A stretch of 64,000 nt of DNA, from NCBI GenBank assembly GCA_963704615.1, contig OY969923.1, forward strand, positions 682,001 through 746,000, read 5' to 3'. The notes beneath the pieces are model-generated. The model saw only the letters and a list, made by a program, of their open reading frames with translations. It was not told the origin of the DNA and ran no database searches. The stretch's first letter is position 1, and every line of letters begins with the position of its first letter. Source of the DNA: Bog-756 sp963704615 (GTDB taxonomy: Bacteria > Actinomycetota > Acidimicrobiia > Acidimicrobiales > RAAP-2). Positions 24,008-30,940 of this stretch are shown here, one piece after another. The translations under genes were made by a program, and so were the position numbers.

Positions 24008-25180
24008 ATGCCACCGACCAGCTTTCCTGACGGCTTCGTCTGGGGGACGGCAACAGCTGCCCACCAGATCGAGGGCGGCAATGTCAACAACGACTGGTGG
24101 CAATTCGAGCACGACCCGGCCAGCGGATGCGCCGAGGTCAGCGGCGACGCCTGCGATTCTTTCAACCGCTATGACCAGGACATCGCCCTGGTGGCCGGCC
24201 TCGGTCTGACCTCCTACCGCTTCTCGGTGGAGTGGAGCAGGATCGAGCCCGAGGAAGGGGAGTTCTCGCGGGTGGCCCTCGACCACTACCGACGGATGGC
24301 CGCCACCTGCCACGAGCACGGCGTCCTCCCCGTGGTCACCTTCCACCACTTCACCCATCCCCGATGGCTGGCCGCGCAAGGAACCTGGGAGGCCAGCCAG
24401 GCGCCGGACAGGTTTGCCCGCTTCTGCGAACGGGTCTCTGCTCACCTCGGCGACCTGATCGGCATGGCGGCGACCTTCAACGAGCCCAATGTCGTTGCCA
24501 CCATGGGGTGGCGCCACGGGATCTTTCCGCCCCGGGTGAGGGATCGGGATCGCCGAGGTTTGGTCAACGAGGCCCTGGTGACCGCGCACCGCAAGGGGGT
24601 CGACGCCATCCGGTCGGGACCGGGCTCCTCTCCGGTGGGGCTGACCCTGTCGATGACCGATTACCAGTTGCAGCCGGGTGGCGACGAGTGGCTCGAGCGG
24701 ATCCGGCGGCCATCCGAGGACGTGTTCCTCGAGGCCACCGACGGTGACGACTTCATCGGCGTGCAGACCTACACCCGGTCCCGGGTCGGGTCCGACGGCG
24801 CCCTGCCGGGGGAGGCGGGCGTCCCCACCACCCAGATGGGATACGAGTTCTGGCCCGAGGCCCTCGAGGGCACCATCCGCCGGGCCTGGGAGAAGACCGG
24901 TGGCCTGCCCGTCTACGTCACCGAGAATGGCATCGGCACGGACGACGACGGGGCACGGACCGAGTATGTGAGACGCGCCCTGGCCGGCGTCCAACGGTGC
25001 CTGAACGACGGGCTGGACGTGCGGGGGTACTTCTACTGGAGCCTGCTCGACAATTTCGAGTGGGTGCTCGGTTACGGGCCCACCTTCGGTCTCTTCGCGG
25101 TGGACCGGGAGACCTTCGCCCGGCGACCGAAACCGAGTGCCTCGTGGCTCGGCGCCGTCGCCCGGGCCAATGCCTTATGA
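24008..25180 (+). CDS. Family GH1 glycoside hydrolase (beta-glucosidase-like)
   Basis: 390 aa retaining glycosidase. The N-terminal FPDGFVWGTATAAHQIEG is the GH1 signature. The general acid/base is Glu159 in TFNEPN and the nucleophile is Glu306 in VTENGIG. YFYWSLLDNFEW near the C-terminus is also typical. The protein is shorter than the usual 440-480 aa, mainly because the loops between residues 200 and 290 are reduced, which may alter substrate preference. No signal peptide, so it is cytoplasmic and would act on imported or lipid-linked glycosides. The substrate cannot be read from sequence. Confidence 0.92.
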   Translation: MPPTSFPDGFVWGTATAAHQIEGGNVNNDWWQFEHDPASGCAEVSGDACDSFNRYDQDIALVAGLGLTSYRFSVEWSRIEPEEGEFSRVALDHYRRMAATCHEHGVLPVVTFHHFTHPRWLAAQGTWEASQAPDRFARFCERVSAHLGDLIGMAATFNEPNVVATMGWRHGIFPPRVRDRDRRGLVNEALVTAHRKGVDAIRSGPGSSPVGLTLSMTDYQLQPGGDEWLERIRRPSEDVFLEATDGDDFIGVQTYTRSRVGSDGALPGEAGVPTTQMGYEFWPEALEGTIRRAWEKTGGLPVYVTENGIGTDDDGARTEYVRRALAGVQRCLNDGLDVRGYFYWSLLDNFEWVLGYGPTFGLFAVDRETFARRPKPSASWLGAVARANAL

Positions 25181-25238
25181 ACGATGGGCCGGCAAGCCAT
25201 CCAGCCCCGGCTGGTGCGGACGGTCAAAGATCGACGGC

Positions 25239-25244
25239 TAGGGT
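25239..25244 (+). promoter_or_regulatory. -10 box TAGGGT of gtrA-like gene, leaderless
   Basis: TAGGGT ends 7 nt before ATG 25252, with no Shine-Dalgarno. Confidence 0.5.
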
Positions 25245-25251
25245 TGCTCGG

Positions 25252-25752
25252 ATGAGTGGGCTCCCGACCCGTGTTGAGCATCTCTGGCAGAAGAGAGACA
25301 CACCCGAGGCCAAGAAGCTCTTCCGCTACACGATGGTCTCGGTGGTGTCGACGGCCGTTTCCTTCGGTGTCCTGGCCATCGTCTTCGGTGTCCTGCATCT
25401 GTGGGGCGAGATCCCGAGCACCGTCTTCGCCAACGTGGTGGCCACCGTTCCCTCCTACTACCTCAATCGCCAGTGGGTGTGGGGCAAGGGTGGTCGCTCG
25501 CACCTGATGAAGGAGGTCCTGCCCTTCTGGGTCATGTCGGCCCTGGGCATCGCGGTGTCGATCGGCGGTGCCGCGGTGGCCCGTCACATCGGGATCGAGC
25601 ACCATCTCTCCCACTTCGAGCAGACCGTCGTGGTGCTGGCCGCCAACCTGGTCTCCTTCGGACTGTTCTGGGTGCTCAAGTTCATGCTGTTCAATCGCCT
25701 GTTCCACGTGCACACTCTCGAGGACCTCGACGAACTGGTGGAAGCCGCCTGA
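25252..25752 (+). CDS. GtrA-family small membrane protein
   Basis: 166 aa with four predicted transmembrane helices: FRYTMVSVVSTAVSFGVLAIV, the stretch around VFANVVATVPSYYLNRQWVW, VMSALGIAVSIGGAAVA and VVVLAANLVSFGLFWVLKF. The loop SYYLNRQWVWG is the GtrA signature. GtrA proteins are thought to help move polyprenyl-linked sugars across the membrane for cell-surface polysaccharides. A polyprenol-phosphate mannosyltransferase lies 2 kb downstream, which is compatible but not linked in an operon. The start is set by TAGGGT 7 nt upstream. Confidence 0.88.
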   Translation: MSGLPTRVEHLWQKRDTPEAKKLFRYTMVSVVSTAVSFGVLAIVFGVLHLWGEIPSTVFANVVATVPSYYLNRQWVWGKGGRSHLMKEVLPFWVMSALGIAVSIGGAAVARHIGIEHHLSHFEQTVVVLAANLVSFGLFWVLKFMLFNRLFHVHTLEDLDELVEAA

Positions 25753-25779
25753 CCTATCGGTCAGGCACCGGGAGAAGGC

Positions 25780-26568
25780 ATGACGGCCACGGTCACCCAC
25801 AGCGGCACGTTGGTGCTGATCGTGGCCGTTTTTCTGGCCAGTTCGGTTGAGATGGTCGAGGCTCTGACCATCGTGTTGGCCGTCGGTCTGACCCGCGGCT
25901 GGCGTCAGGCGGCGGCCGGTGTGGTGGTGGCCCTGCTCACCCTGGCCGCCCTGGTGGTGGCTCTCGGTCCGACCCTGGTCCATTTGGTCCCGCTGTCGAC
26001 GCTCCGGCTGATCGTGGGTGGCCTCCTTCTCGTCTTCGGGCTCCAATGGCTCCGCAAGGCCATCCTGCGGGCGTCGGGTCTCAAGGCGAAGCATGACGAG
26101 GACGCCATCTTCACGGAGCAGGTGGCCGAGCTCTCCACGACCTCGCCCGCGGAAGAACGAGACGCCGCCGGGTTCGTGGTGGCCTTCAAGGGGGTGTTTC
26201 TGGAAGGACTCGAGGTGGTGATCATCGTCCTCACCCTGGGGACGACCTCCCACGACCTCGGGGTGGCCGCCCTGGCCGCGGCGGCCGCCGTGGTGGTGGT
26301 GGGCGTGGCCGGGGTGATCGTGGCTCACCAGTTGTCGTCGGTGCCCGAGAACGCCTTGAAGATGGTGGTCGGGCTGATGCTGGTCAGCTTCGGGACGTTC
26401 TGGGCCGGTGAGGGCGTCGGTGTGCACTGGCCCGGATCCGACTTGGCCATCCCGGTCCTGGTGGCGGCATACGGCCTGGCGGCCTGGGCTCTGGTCACCT
26501 GGCTCGGCCCGGGGGTTCGGCGTCCAGTGGGCCGCTCCGTGCCAGTCAGCGGTGTCCCCCATGGCTGA
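25780..26568 (+). CDS. Polytopic membrane protein with two ExxE repeats (COG4280-like)
   Basis: 262 aa with about six to seven transmembrane helices. It shows an internal duplication: SSVEMVEALTIVLAVGLTRG in the first half matches KGVFLEGLEVVIIVLTLGTT in the second, each placing an E-x-x-E pair inside a membrane helix. That inverted-repeat design recalls UPF0016/TMEM165-type and FTR1-type cation transporters, but the exact ExGD or RExxE motifs are absent, so the substrate is unknown. A charged central loop (AKHDEDAIFTEQ) separates the halves. A GGGAGAAGG Shine-Dalgarno precedes ATG 25780, and the stop overlaps the next gene by 8 nt. Confidence 0.75.
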   Translation: MTATVTHSGTLVLIVAVFLASSVEMVEALTIVLAVGLTRGWRQAAAGVVVALLTLAALVVALGPTLVHLVPLSTLRLIVGGLLLVFGLQWLRKAILRASGLKAKHDEDAIFTEQVAELSTTSPAEERDAAGFVVAFKGVFLEGLEVVIIVLTLGTTSHDLGVAALAAAAAVVVVGVAGVIVAHQLSSVPENALKMVVGLMLVSFGTFWAGEGVGVHWPGSDLAIPVLVAAYGLAAWALVTWLGPGVRRPVGRSVPVSGVPHG

Positions 26569-26818
26569 TCAGGACCTTCGGGGCGGCGTGGTGGGAGTGG
26601 TGGGCCGTCTGATCGCTGGATTCGGGCGCTTCTGGTGGGACTTCCTGATTGGGGAGACCCCGGAGTTGTTCGTGGGGGCGGTGGCCGTGGTCGGCCTGGT
26701 CGCCCTGATCTGCCTGGATCACCGGCTGCGCACGGTTGCCGCAGTGATCCTTCCCGTACTGGTGGCCGCTCTGTTGGCCGCCTCGGTATGGAAGGCCGGT
26801 CGGGCCCGACCCTCCTGA
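26561..26818 (+). CDS. Small two-helix membrane protein, unknown function
   Basis: 85 aa. ATG 26561 overlaps the end of the upstream transporter-like gene by 8 nt, suggesting coupled translation and a shared function. After an amphipathic N-terminus rich in Gly/Val, two membrane helices are clear: LFVGAVAVVGLVALICL and VAAVILPVLVAALLAASVW, ending in a positively charged tail. No family recognised. It could be a partner or stabilising subunit of the upstream membrane protein. It is followed by the 13-bp repeat array. Confidence 0.7.
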   Translation: MADQDLRGGVVGVVGRLIAGFGRFWWDFLIGETPELFVGAVAVVGLVALICLDHRLRTVAAVILPVLVAALLAASVWKAGRARPS

Positions 26819-26855
26819 GCCCCCGCTGCCGGTCGACCCGACCGCCGGATCCCTC

Positions 26856-26985
26856 CGGTCGGTCCCTTCGGTCAGTCCCTTCGGTCAGTCCCTTCGGTCA
26901 GTCCCTTCGGTCAGTCCCTTCGGTCAGTCCCTTCGGTCAGTCCCTTCGGTCAGTCCCTTCGGTCAGTCCCTTCGGTCAGTCCCTG
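26856..26985. repeat. 13-bp tandem array, 10 copies, running into the yajQ stop
   Basis: Unit CGGTCAGTCCCTT. The first copy (26856-26868) has one change (GGTCGGTC), eight middle copies are identical, and the last (26973-26985) ends in G and contains the yajQ stop codon (26976-26978). The array fills most of the space between two convergent genes. The unit has no strong self-complementarity. Confidence 0.97.
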
Positions 26986-27464
26986 AAGTTGGTGAACTGC
27001 AGGGGTATCCCGAAGTCCTCGGCCTTGCAGGCGGTGATCACCGCTTGGAGGTCGTCCCGCTTTTTGCCGGTGACCCGGAGCTGATCGCCCTGGGTCTGGG
27101 AGCTGACGCCCTTCAAGCCGAGGTCCTTGATGAACTTGTTGATCTTCTTGGCGTGGTCGGACGAGATACCCGCTTGGATAGTCAGTTTCTGGCGCGCCGA
27201 TCCGCGCGAGGCCTCTTCGATCTTGCCGACTTCGAACGACTTGAGTGACACCTCGCGCTTGACCAGTTTCTCCTGCAGGACCTGGAAAAGGGCACGCAGA
27301 CGATCGTCGGTCGAGGAGGCGAGCACCAGTTCTTTGTCGGAAATCTCGATCGACGAGTCCGTGCCTTTGAAGTCGAAACGAGTGGCCGCTTCGCGGTTGG
27401 CCTGGTCCACCGCGTTGCGCACCTCTTGCATGTCGACCTCGGAAACGACATCGAAGGTGGGCAT
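26976..27464 (-). CDS. yajQ: YajQ-family nucleotide-binding protein (UPF0234)
   Basis: 162 aa, matching the full-length family. It has two ferredoxin-like repeats: FDVVSEVDMQEVRNAVDQAN with ATRFDFKGTDSSIE, and KLTIQAGISSDHAKKINKFI with VSSQTQGDQLRVTGKKRDDLQ, ending FGIPLQFTNFRD. YajQ homologues bind nucleotides, and some bind c-di-GMP as transcriptional co-regulators; the role here is unknown. ATG 27464 follows TACTGT by 6 nt. Its stop codon is embedded in the last copy of the 13-bp array. Divergent from tRNA-Tyr with closely packed promoters. Confidence 0.95.
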   Translation of the reverse strand: MPTFDVVSEVDMQEVRNAVDQANREAATRFDFKGTDSSIEISDKELVLASSTDDRLRALFQVLQEKLVKREVSLKSFEVGKIEEASRGSARQKLTIQAGISSDHAKKINKFIKDLGLKGVSSQTQGDQLRVTGKKRDDLQAVITACKAEDFGIPLQFTNFRD

Positions 27465-27470
27465 TCCGAA

Positions 27471-27476
27471 ACAGTA
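27471..27476 (-). promoter_or_regulatory. -10 box TACTGT of yajQ, leaderless
   Basis: On the minus strand TACTGT ends 6 nt before ATG 27464, with no Shine-Dalgarno. Confidence 0.55.
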
Positions 27477-27492
27477 GCGCCGCACCAGGCGA

Positions 27493-27498
27493 TAACCT
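27493..27498 (+). promoter_or_regulatory. Candidate -10 TAACCT of tRNA-Tyr
   Basis: TAACCT ends 10 nt before the mature tRNA 5' end. It lies back to back with the yajQ -10, 16 nt apart. Confidence 0.4.
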
Positions 27499-27508
27499 TC
27501 CGGCCTGC

Positions 27509-27590
27509 GGGTCGGTGCCCGAGCGGCCAAAGGGAGCAGACTGTAAATCTGCCGGTTCTGCCTTCGAAGGTTCGAATCCTTCCCGGCCCA
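27509..27590 (+). tRNA. tRNA-Tyr (GTA)
   Basis: Acceptor GGGTCGG pairs with CCGGCCC (one T-G), anticodon stem GCAGA/TCTGC holds loop CTGTAAA with GTA at 27543-27545, a long class II variable arm follows, and the T-arm is GAAGG-TTCGAAT-CCTTC. CCA is not encoded. Confidence 0.95.
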
Positions 27591-27732
27591 CCGCAGCCGT
27601 GGACCGGGGGCAGCGGGGACCCTCGTTCCCACGCTGCCTCCGACCGGGTGACGCCGCCGAGGGCGATGAACGGGGGGCCCAGGTCGGTCGGGCGGCGCTT
27701 GTCGACGTCAGCGGGGAGGGCTCCACCCTGAC

Positions 27733-27760
27733 TTGATCGCTCCCGCCGTTTAGTTACAAT
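27733..27760 (+). promoter_or_regulatory. Sigma-A promoter of mptB-like gene, TTGATC-16-TACAAT
   Basis: -35 TTGATC at 27733-27738 and -10 TACAAT at 27755-27760, with 16-nt spacing. It implies a leader of about 150 nt. Confidence 0.7.
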
Positions 27761-27766
27761 GACGTT

Positions 27767-27912
27767 ACGGAATGGTTGCGGTCATGGTGCATCCCCCCGG
27801 GAAGCACCTGTCGGGGCCCGCATGCGATGACGTAGACGGGGCGTGCTTGGCGCCCCATCACCAGAAGGACTGACTGGCCAGGAGCAGTTCGACAGAGGAG
27901 TACCCCCCCAAC
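27767..27912 (+). promoter_or_regulatory. Structured ~150-nt leader upstream of the mannosyltransferase
   Basis: The 325-nt stretch after tRNA-Tyr has no coding gene. Past the promoter the leader can form GGGGCG/CGCCCC (27838-27843 with 27851-27856), GGTGC/GCACC near 27786-27808 and an outer TGGTG/CACCA (27785-27789 with 27859-27863). A GAGGAG lies 15 nt before the ATG. I do not recognise a known riboswitch class. Confidence 0.4.
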
Positions 27913-27915
27913 CTC

Positions 27916-29616
27916 ATGTCATCCGACATCAGCGCCGCGGATGCGATCGATGGCGAGCGGCCTTCGACGTCAGATTCTGTCGACGACGGTCCACACTCCT
28001 TGACCGCCGAGGTCGGGACGGCCGGACTGCGGGTTGTGGCCCGATTGGTCGGCTCGGTGCGCACTCGCATGGATCGGACAAGTACTCGCGTCCACGATCC
28101 TTCCCCTGCGGGGGACGGCGAGACCCCTCCCCGTGGTCTGGTGCTCCGTCCGGCCCTGCTCGGCTTTCTGGCCATGGTGGCCATCGCCGTCGGTACGTCG
28201 CTGCCCAGTTCGCCGTTCAAGCTCGAAATGCCGGGCGCGTGGTTCTTCGGGGTCCCCAGCACCGACGTCGCCAGCACGTGGGGCGTCTATTTCACGTTGG
28301 CCGCGGTCTACGGCGGATTGCTGTTGCTGATGCGGGTGTGGTGGGGCATGACCCGCCTCTACGCCAGCCGCCCCGGCGTCCCTCTCAAAAAGATGATGGG
28401 GGTGTTCGCACTCTGGTCGTCGCCCATGATGGTCATCGCCCCCCTGTTCAGCCGCGACGCCTACTCCTACGCGGCCCAGGGCGAGATGGTCAGCCGCCAC
28501 ATGAATCCCTATCTCTACGGGCCCTTCGAGCTCGGGAACAACGCCTATACGGCGCCGGTCGACAAGCTGTGGGGGAACGCCCCAGCACCCTATGGGCCCT
28601 TGTTCTTGCAGATCGACGGGTTGTTCGCCCGGGTCACCTTCCACAACGAGTTGGCCACGATCGTCCTGCTCCGGTTGCTGGCCCTGGCCGGCGTGCTCCT
28701 CATCGCCGCCTGCGTCCCGCGTCTGGCCCGCCTCTACCATCGGGACGGCGCCGAGCTCTTCACCCTGATGGTGTTGAACCCGGTGACCCTCCTCCACCTC
28801 ATCGGCGGAGCCCACAACGATGCCCTCATGCTGGGCCTGCTGGTCGCCGGGCTCACCGCAGCCAAAGAGAAGCGCCCCATCGTCGGCATCTTGCTCTGCG
28901 CCCTGGCCACCGCCATCAAGGCTCCTGCCGCGATCGGGATCCTCTACATCGGGTGGAGTTGGCTGGGATCACAGGCCTCCACCCGCGACCGAATACGGCC
29001 GGTGGTCACCGCCGGCCTCCTGGGCGCCGGGGTGTTGGGCTTCTTTTCCTACGTGAGCGGACTCGGATGGGGGTGGGTGACCATCCTGGGGACACCCGGG
29101 GCGGTCCGTTCCTGGACGGCGCCGACGACCTCTCTGGCCCTGGCCTTCACCGGTATCGCCCACTTCGTGGGCATCGGGGTGGGCCTCGGCGGCGTCCTGT
29201 CGGTCACCCGCTTCTTCGGGCTGTTGGCGGCCGGCATCGCCGGCGTCTGGCTGCTGTTGAACAGCGACCGCATCGGTACCCTCAAGGCCCTCGGGATCAC
29301 CCTGTTGCTGTTCGTGGTTCTGGGACCGGTCGTGCAGCCGTGGTACCTGTCGTGGGGACTGATCCTTTTGGCTCCGGTGGCGCTGGGGCGCTTGCGCTCG
29401 TTGATCATCGGGCTGGCGATGGTGACCGCCTTCATCGAGCTCCCCGGCGGCACCGACCTGGCCCACAGCCTCATCCACGGCGATCCCCTGCAGATCGTCC
29501 TCACCCTTTTGTGGATGCTCTTCGTGCTGACCGTCCCCCTGGCCCCCTGGGAGCGGCGGCCCGCGATCGAGACCTCGCTGGCCACCGACGCTGTTCCTCT
29601 GCAAGCGGTGTCCTGA
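27916..29616 (+). CDS. mptB: Polyprenol-phosphate-mannose alpha-mannosyltransferase (MptB-like, GT-C)
   Basis: 566 aa integral membrane glycosyltransferase with about 12 hydrophobic helices from residue 75 on. The first extracytoplasmic loop carries LFSRDAYSYAAQGEMVSRHM and NPYLYGPFELG, the MptA/MptB-type acidic catalytic loop, followed by WGNAPAPYGPLFLQID; LMVLNPVTLLHLIGGAHND and QPWYLSWGLILLAP are also typical. Such enzymes extend the alpha-1,6-mannan core of lipomannan-like glycolipids using polyprenyl-phosphate mannose. The first 70 residues form a charged soluble region. Expressed from its own promoter behind a long leader. Convergent with a GNAT gene. Confidence 0.85.
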   Translation: MSSDISAADAIDGERPSTSDSVDDGPHSLTAEVGTAGLRVVARLVGSVRTRMDRTSTRVHDPSPAGDGETPPRGLVLRPALLGFLAMVAIAVGTSLPSSPFKLEMPGAWFFGVPSTDVASTWGVYFTLAAVYGGLLLLMRVWWGMTRLYASRPGVPLKKMMGVFALWSSPMMVIAPLFSRDAYSYAAQGEMVSRHMNPYLYGPFELGNNAYTAPVDKLWGNAPAPYGPLFLQIDGLFARVTFHNELATIVLLRLLALAGVLLIAACVPRLARLYHRDGAELFTLMVLNPVTLLHLIGGAHNDALMLGLLVAGLTAAKEKRPIVGILLCALATAIKAPAAIGILYIGWSWLGSQASTRDRIRPVVTAGLLGAGVLGFFSYVSGLGWGWVTILGTPGAVRSWTAPTTSLALAFTGIAHFVGIGVGLGGVLSVTRFFGLLAAGIAGVWLLLNSDRIGTLKALGITLLLFVVLGPVVQPWYLSWGLILLAPVALGRLRSLIIGLAMVTAFIELPGGTDLAHSLIHGDPLQIVLTLLWMLFVLTVPLAPWERRPAIETSLATDAVPLQAVS

Positions 29617-29647
29617 CCGCTGACGTTCCGCCGATCTGCGGGCCCGA

Positions 29648-30136
29648 TCAGAGAAGGCGCTGGAGCACCGAGACGTCCAACCAGCGGTTGAACTTGCGCC
29701 CGACCTCCCGCTCCACCCCGACCATGGTGAAGCCACACCCCTGGTGGAGTCTGATCGAGGCCGTGTTATCCCCGCCGATGCGGGCAATGACGGAGTGGAA
29801 TCCGTGCTGGGTGGCCAGGGCGATCAACTCCTCCAGCAGGGCCCGGCCGATCCCGAGGCCACGATGGGCGTCATTCACGTAGACCGAGTCCTCCACGGTG
29901 GTGGCGTAGGACGGGCGGTCCTTGTACTCGGACAGCGAGCCGAATCCGAGGACGGCGTCGGCGTCGTCCACGGCCACGATGGCTGGATAGGGTCCGCGGT
30001 GATCGGCCAGCCAGGCCAGTTGCTCGTGGGTCGTGCGCGGGACCAGATCGAAGGTGGCGGTCGAACCGGTCACTTCGGCGTTGTAGATCGAACGCATCTC
30101 ATCGGCGTCCGCCGGCATCGCCAACCGCACATGCAT
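29648..30136 (-). CDS. GNAT acetyltransferase, phosphinothricin-acetyltransferase-like
   Basis: 162 aa. GNAT fold with the acetyl-CoA loop AHRGLGIGRALLEELIAL (the RGxGIG type motif) and the Pat/YncA-family start RLAMPADADEMRSIYNAEV, STATFDLVPRTTHEQLAWL and KFNRWLDVSVLQRLL at the C-terminus. Family members acetylate amino groups of small molecules such as methionine sulfoximine or phosphinothricin; the substrate here is unknown. ATG 30136 follows TACCAT by 6 nt, preferred over a longer in-frame start. Divergent from tRNA-Thr. Confidence 0.88.
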   Translation of the reverse strand: MHVRLAMPADADEMRSIYNAEVTGSTATFDLVPRTTHEQLAWLADHRGPYPAIVAVDDADAVLGFGSLSEYKDRPSYATTVEDSVYVNDAHRGLGIGRALLEELIALATQHGFHSVIARIGGDNTASIRLHQGCGFTMVGVEREVGRKFNRWLDVSVLQRLL

Positions 30137-30142
30137 CCGCCG

Positions 30143-30148
30143 ATGGTA
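30143..30148 (-). promoter_or_regulatory. -10 box TACCAT of GNAT gene, leaderless
   Basis: On the minus strand TACCAT ends 6 nt before ATG 30136, with no Shine-Dalgarno. Confidence 0.5.
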
Positions 30149-30187
30149 GCCAGGCCGGTCGCTGGCCTCGTTGGGCCCAACTCTGGC

Positions 30188-30193
30188 TATGAT
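30188..30193 (+). promoter_or_regulatory. Candidate -10 TATGAT for tRNA-Thr/tRNA-Met
   Basis: A near-consensus TATGAT lies 31 nt before tRNA-Thr. No clear -35 at 17 nt. Confidence 0.5.
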
Positions 30194-30224
30194 TGGTCTC
30201 TTCGCTGCTCGATCGAGCCGCACT

Positions 30225-30297
30225 GCCCCCTTAGCTCAGTCGGCAGAGCACAGCCATGGTAAGGCTGGTGTCGTCGGTTCGATTCCGACAGGGGGCT
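30225..30297 (+). tRNA. tRNA-Thr (GGT)
   Basis: Acceptor GCCCCCT/AGGGGGC, D-arm TTAGCTCAGTCGGCAGAGC, anticodon stem CAGCC/GGCTG with GGT in the loop, T-arm TTCGATT. CCA is not encoded. tRNA-Met follows 7 nt later. Confidence 0.96.
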
Positions 30298-30304
30298 CGC
30301 CCGT

Positions 30305-30378
30305 GGCGGCGTAGCTCAGTTGGTCAGAGCACACGGCTCATAATCGTGGGGTCGCCGGTTCGAGTCCGGCCGCCGCTA
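30305..30378 (+). tRNA. tRNA-Met (CAT), elongator-like
   Basis: Acceptor GGCGGCG pairs with CGCCGCT, anticodon loop CTCATAA in stem CACGG/TCGTG, T-arm GCCGG-TTCGAGT-CCGGC. The following CCA (30379-30381) is in the DNA. The terminal pair is a G-T rather than the open C-A of initiators. An Ile-lysidine CAT tRNA is a less likely alternative. Confidence 0.93.
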
Positions 30379-30381
30379 CCA

Positions 30382-30526
30382 GTCGCACAAGGACAACAGG
30401 ACAACAGACGGAGAGCTAGGGCAGGAAGGTCACACAAGGACAGCAACATCACACAGGGCTCACAATCAAAGCATTCGGGATCCGACGGGAACTCGGGGAG
30501 CCCTCGAGGACGCAGGAGGAGCCACT
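30382..30526 (+). other. A/C-rich spacer between tRNA-Met and rpmG
   Basis: Purine- and C-rich, with repeated AGGACAACA (twice) and ACACA runs and little pairing potential. No gene seen. An AGGAGG (30514-30519) 7 nt before ATG 30527 is the rpmG Shine-Dalgarno. Confidence 0.5.
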
Positions 30527-30691
30527 ATGGCGAAGAACGAGAAGCGTATCCAGGTCACCCTGGCGTGCGAGCAGTGCAAGCGACGGAACTACATCACCAC
30601 CAAGAACAAACTGAACGATCGCGAGCGGATCGAGATGAAGAAGTTCTGCCGCTGGGACCGCAGGCACACGATGCACAAGGAGACCCGGTAG
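30527..30691 (+). CDS. rpmG: 50S ribosomal protein L33
   Basis: 54 aa. Zinc-ribbon type L33 with CEQC at residues 14-17, but the second pair reads CRWD (Cys41, Asp44) instead of CxxC, so one zinc ligand cysteine is replaced by aspartate. The rest (RRNYITTKNKLNDRERIEM, HTMHKETR) is conserved. L33 sits near the tRNA exit site on the 50S subunit. Grouping tRNA-Thr, tRNA-Met, rpmG, tRNA-Trp and secE-nusG is common in actinobacteria. A 29-30-bp tandem array starts within its last codons and includes the stop. Confidence 0.95.
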   Translation: MAKNEKRIQVTLACEQCKRRNYITTKNKLNDRERIEMKKFCRWDRRHTMHKETR

Positions 30692-30800
30692 GTTCGACCG
30701 GCCGGCGAGGGACCCGGTAGGTTCGACCGGCCGGCGAGGGACCCGGTAGGGGTCGACCGGCCAGGGAGGGACCCGGTAGGGGTCGACCGGCCAGGGAGGG
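30682..30800. repeat. 29-30-bp tandem array, about 4 copies, from the rpmG stop onward
   Basis: Copies begin at 30682, 30711, 30740 and 30770 with GACCCGGTAGG, followed by a GTCGACCGGCC-like core. Copies 1-2 have GGTTCGACCGGCCGGCGAG; copies 3-4 have GGGGTCGACCGGCCAGGGAG. The first copy contains the last two codons and the stop of rpmG. There are no spacers, so it is not a CRISPR array. Confidence 0.95.
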
Positions 30801-30883
30801 CGACCGGAGGTGGGTCGGCGGGAGGTCAAGTGACCTGGTCGGCTGTTGGCGCCTCCGCCTGGGATTCCCGATGTCGCCGGTGA

Positions 30884-30889
30884 TATCGT
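30884..30889 (+). promoter_or_regulatory. Candidate -10 TATCGT upstream of tRNA-Trp
   Basis: TATCGT lies 51 nt before the tRNA. It may drive tRNA-Trp and secE-nusG. No clear -35. Confidence 0.4.
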
Positions 30890-30940
30890 TGCCAACCGCC
30901 CCTGCGATCGGCTGGCCGCTCGCGGCATGGCGATCGACAG

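Noticed and set aside
26856..26985. 13-bp repeats as a CRISPR array
   Set aside because: Copies are contiguous with no spacers, and no cas genes are nearby.
30682..30800. 29-30-bp repeats as a CRISPR array
   Set aside because: The unit length resembles a CRISPR repeat, but there are no spacers and the repeat includes the rpmG stop.
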